Positions 62,562 through 64,000 of a DNA stretch of 64,000 nt are shown here, piece after piece. The first letter of the stretch is position 1. Each line of letters starts with the position of its first letter. The stretch comes from Phyto melanocephala. Taxonomy: Eukaryota > Arthropoda > Insecta > Diptera > Rhinophoridae. The translations under genes were made by a program, and so were the position numbers. Below the pieces are notes generated by a model. The model saw only the letters and a program-made list of their open reading frames with translations, made no database searches and was not told the origin of the DNA. Location: NCBI GenBank assembly GCA_941918925.1, contig OW799236.1, forward strand, positions 16,343,474 to 16,407,473, in the 5' to 3' direction.

Positions 62562-63086
62562 CCTTAATGAATAAAAATGCATTCTGAATTCTAATCGAAT
62601 ATATTAAAAGTAATATTTAATTGATGTTTATTGTAATGCAAGTGGGTATACAATATTTTTGGTTTTTTCCATTTGCTGTAAAAATTAACACATTTTTTAG
62701 TGTTTCCACTCTGGAGCCTGCGACGTACAGCTGGCAGAGAACTGTAGTCGCTTGAAATTAAAAAGAAAATTGGTTTGAACCATAAGAATGCATAGAAAAA
62801 GCTGAAAATAATAACTTATTTTTAATGGGCGTGACACTGTCCACTTTTCTTATCACGAAGTTGTGTAGTTGTGACAGCTCAAAATGTTTCAGGAAAATCG
62901 GGCAAGTGCAAGTAGCTAAAAATTATTTCTTATGGGCGTAGCCCTGCCCACTTCTTACCACTCATAAACACTCCCTAAAATCTGTACAACAAATTTCCAA
63001 AGTTTTAGTCCGATTGGTTTAACGGTTTTGGAGTCTATAGCTAACACACTCACACAGGCTGACAGAGTTTCACTTTTATATATAAA
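62562..63086 (-). mobile_element. Helitron remnant keeping the C-terminus of the Rep-helicase
   Basis: The minus strand encodes QLYVAGSRVETLKNVLIFTA (62733-62675) and, one base out of frame, TKNIVYPLALQ with stop TAA (62630-62628). This matches the QLYVACSRVxxxxNLFIxAP and GKTKNVVYxxAL end of Helitron Pif1-like helicases. Around it are the same GGGCGTGGC tandem units and (AC)n/TTTCAC 5' region as in the 8.1-kb and 63.1-kb copies. The 3' hairpin and CTAG end are missing at 62562, where a T-run begins. Its 5' end abuts the CTAG of the next copy at 63086. Confidence 0.78.
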
Positions 63087-63787
63087 CTAGCCAAACCCGG
63101 CGCGCGTCGCTACGCCCCTTAATGAATCGAAATGCATTCTGAATTTTAATTGAATATCAAGTGCAAAAACCTAAAAATTATAATTTTTTTATGGGCGTGG
63201 CATTGCCCACTTTTCTAATCACGAAATTGTAAAGTCGTAATAGCTCAATATGTGTGCAAAGGTTCAGAAGAATCGGACCAATGCAAGTACCTCAAAATTA
63301 TAATTGTTTTTATGGGCGTGGCCCCGCCCACTTTTCTTATCAAGAAATTATTTAGTCATGACAGCTCAATATGTGTGCAAAGTTTCAGAAAAATCGGTCT
63401 GGTGCAAGTACCTCAAAATTATAACCTTTTTTTATGGGCGTGGCTTTGCCCACTTTTCTAGTCACGAAATTATATGGTTGTGACAGCTCGGCATGTGTGC
63501 AAAGTTTCATAGAAATCGGTCCAGTGCAAGTACCTCAAAATTAAAACTTTTTTAGGGGCGTGGCCCCGCCCACTTTTTTTATCAAGAAATTATTTAGTCA
63601 TGACAGCTCGATATGTGTGCAAAGTTTCAGAAAAATCGGTCAAGTGCAAGTTGCTAAAAATGATAACTAATTTTTATGGGCGTGGCACCGCCCACTTTTT
63701 TCTACCCATAAACACTCCCTGGTATGTGTACAACAACTTACTAAAGTTTGAGCCCGATCGGTTTTACAGTTTCGGAGTCTATAGCTA

Positions 63788-63818
<31 letters not shown>

Positions 63819-63842
63819 TTCACTTTTATATATATAGATAGA
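63087..63842 (-). mobile_element. Complete non-autonomous Helitron with about 125-bp tandem repeats
   Basis: On the minus strand it begins TCTATCTATATATATAAAAG (63842 down), preceded by A, and ends with the GC-rich GGCGTAGCGACGCGCGCCGG followed by CTAG at 63090-63087 and then T. A TC start, a near-palindrome just before the end, a CTAG terminus and insertion between A and T define a canonical Helitron. Inside are five units of about 120-125 bp with landmarks GGGCGTGGCCCCGCCCAC, ATTATTTAGTCATGACAGCT and GTGTGCAAAGTTTCA. An (AC)n tract lies at 63787-63815. The open frames at 63.25-63.79 kb are repeat text, not genes. Confidence 0.85.
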
Positions 63843-64000
63843 TTTATAAATTTATTTCTTTTTTACTTAAACACCACTTTAATTACCAAGTTCTTGATTT
63901 CTAAACATCTCTCTGGCTCTTCAGATTTAGTTTTCATTTCAAAAGTGGTCTTTTTTATGGACCCAATACCAATCTTCTTATCATTCAACTATGCACTAAT

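Noticed and set aside
63252..63788. Two open frames of 62-69 codons
   Set aside because: Translations of the Helitron's 120-bp tandem units (repeated YVCKVSEK/SICVQSFRK-like strings), not genes.

Overview
The window is AT-rich, intron-rich insect DNA. It holds one convincing host gene and a very dense layer of decayed transposable elements. The leucine-rich-repeat gene, the P-, mariner-, hAT-, Helitron- and jockey-like repeats, and AGGGTATA/TTCGGC repeats that I remember in similar form from Drosophila all suggest a fly. A large-genome calyptrate (blow fly or house fly type) is my best guess. That is inference; nothing in the window names the species.

Host gene: a chaoptin-like leucine-rich-repeat (LRR) protein on the minus strand. 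Three consecutive coding exons can be joined in phase: 21169-21025, 4908-4798 and 4677-1398. They are separated by a 16.1-kb intron and a 120-bp intron. Together they give about 1180 residues, almost all LRRs, ending inside a C-terminal cysteine cap. The 5' exon or exons (signal peptide, N-terminal cap) and the 3' exon or exons (rest of the cap, anchor) were not found. No other host gene could be supported.

0-21 kb: the LRR gene. Its large intron carries a tRNA-type SINE and a related tRNA-like head, a Helitron, a 120-bp minisatellite, two mariner-type transposase remnants and several short inverted-repeat elements. A solo LTR lies at its 5' end.
21-46 kb: no host gene recognised. It contains Harbinger-like and palindromic MITEs, an RNase-H-bearing LINE whose 3' tail matches the SINE, a Tc1/mariner relative and a hAT-like element. 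There is also a mariner nested in a dispersed repeat, and a second LINE carrying a P-like MITE inside its YADD catalytic motif.
46-57 kb: a mariner split by a dispersed repeat, a piggyBac remnant, a 1.5-kb hAT-like element, and a third LINE split near its C-terminus by a Transib-like element with CACAGTG ends.
57-64 kb: a hAT element built from palindromic TTACCAGTAAA units, and two head-to-tail Helitrons with a GGGCGTGGC minisatellite. The first of these keeps the end of a Helitron helicase.

The strongest signals are structural: precise target duplications, nested insertions that can be read back to the empty site, and a repeat family whose central module flips orientation between copies. 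All coding assignments to transposons rest on motif recognition in broken reading frames, without database searches.
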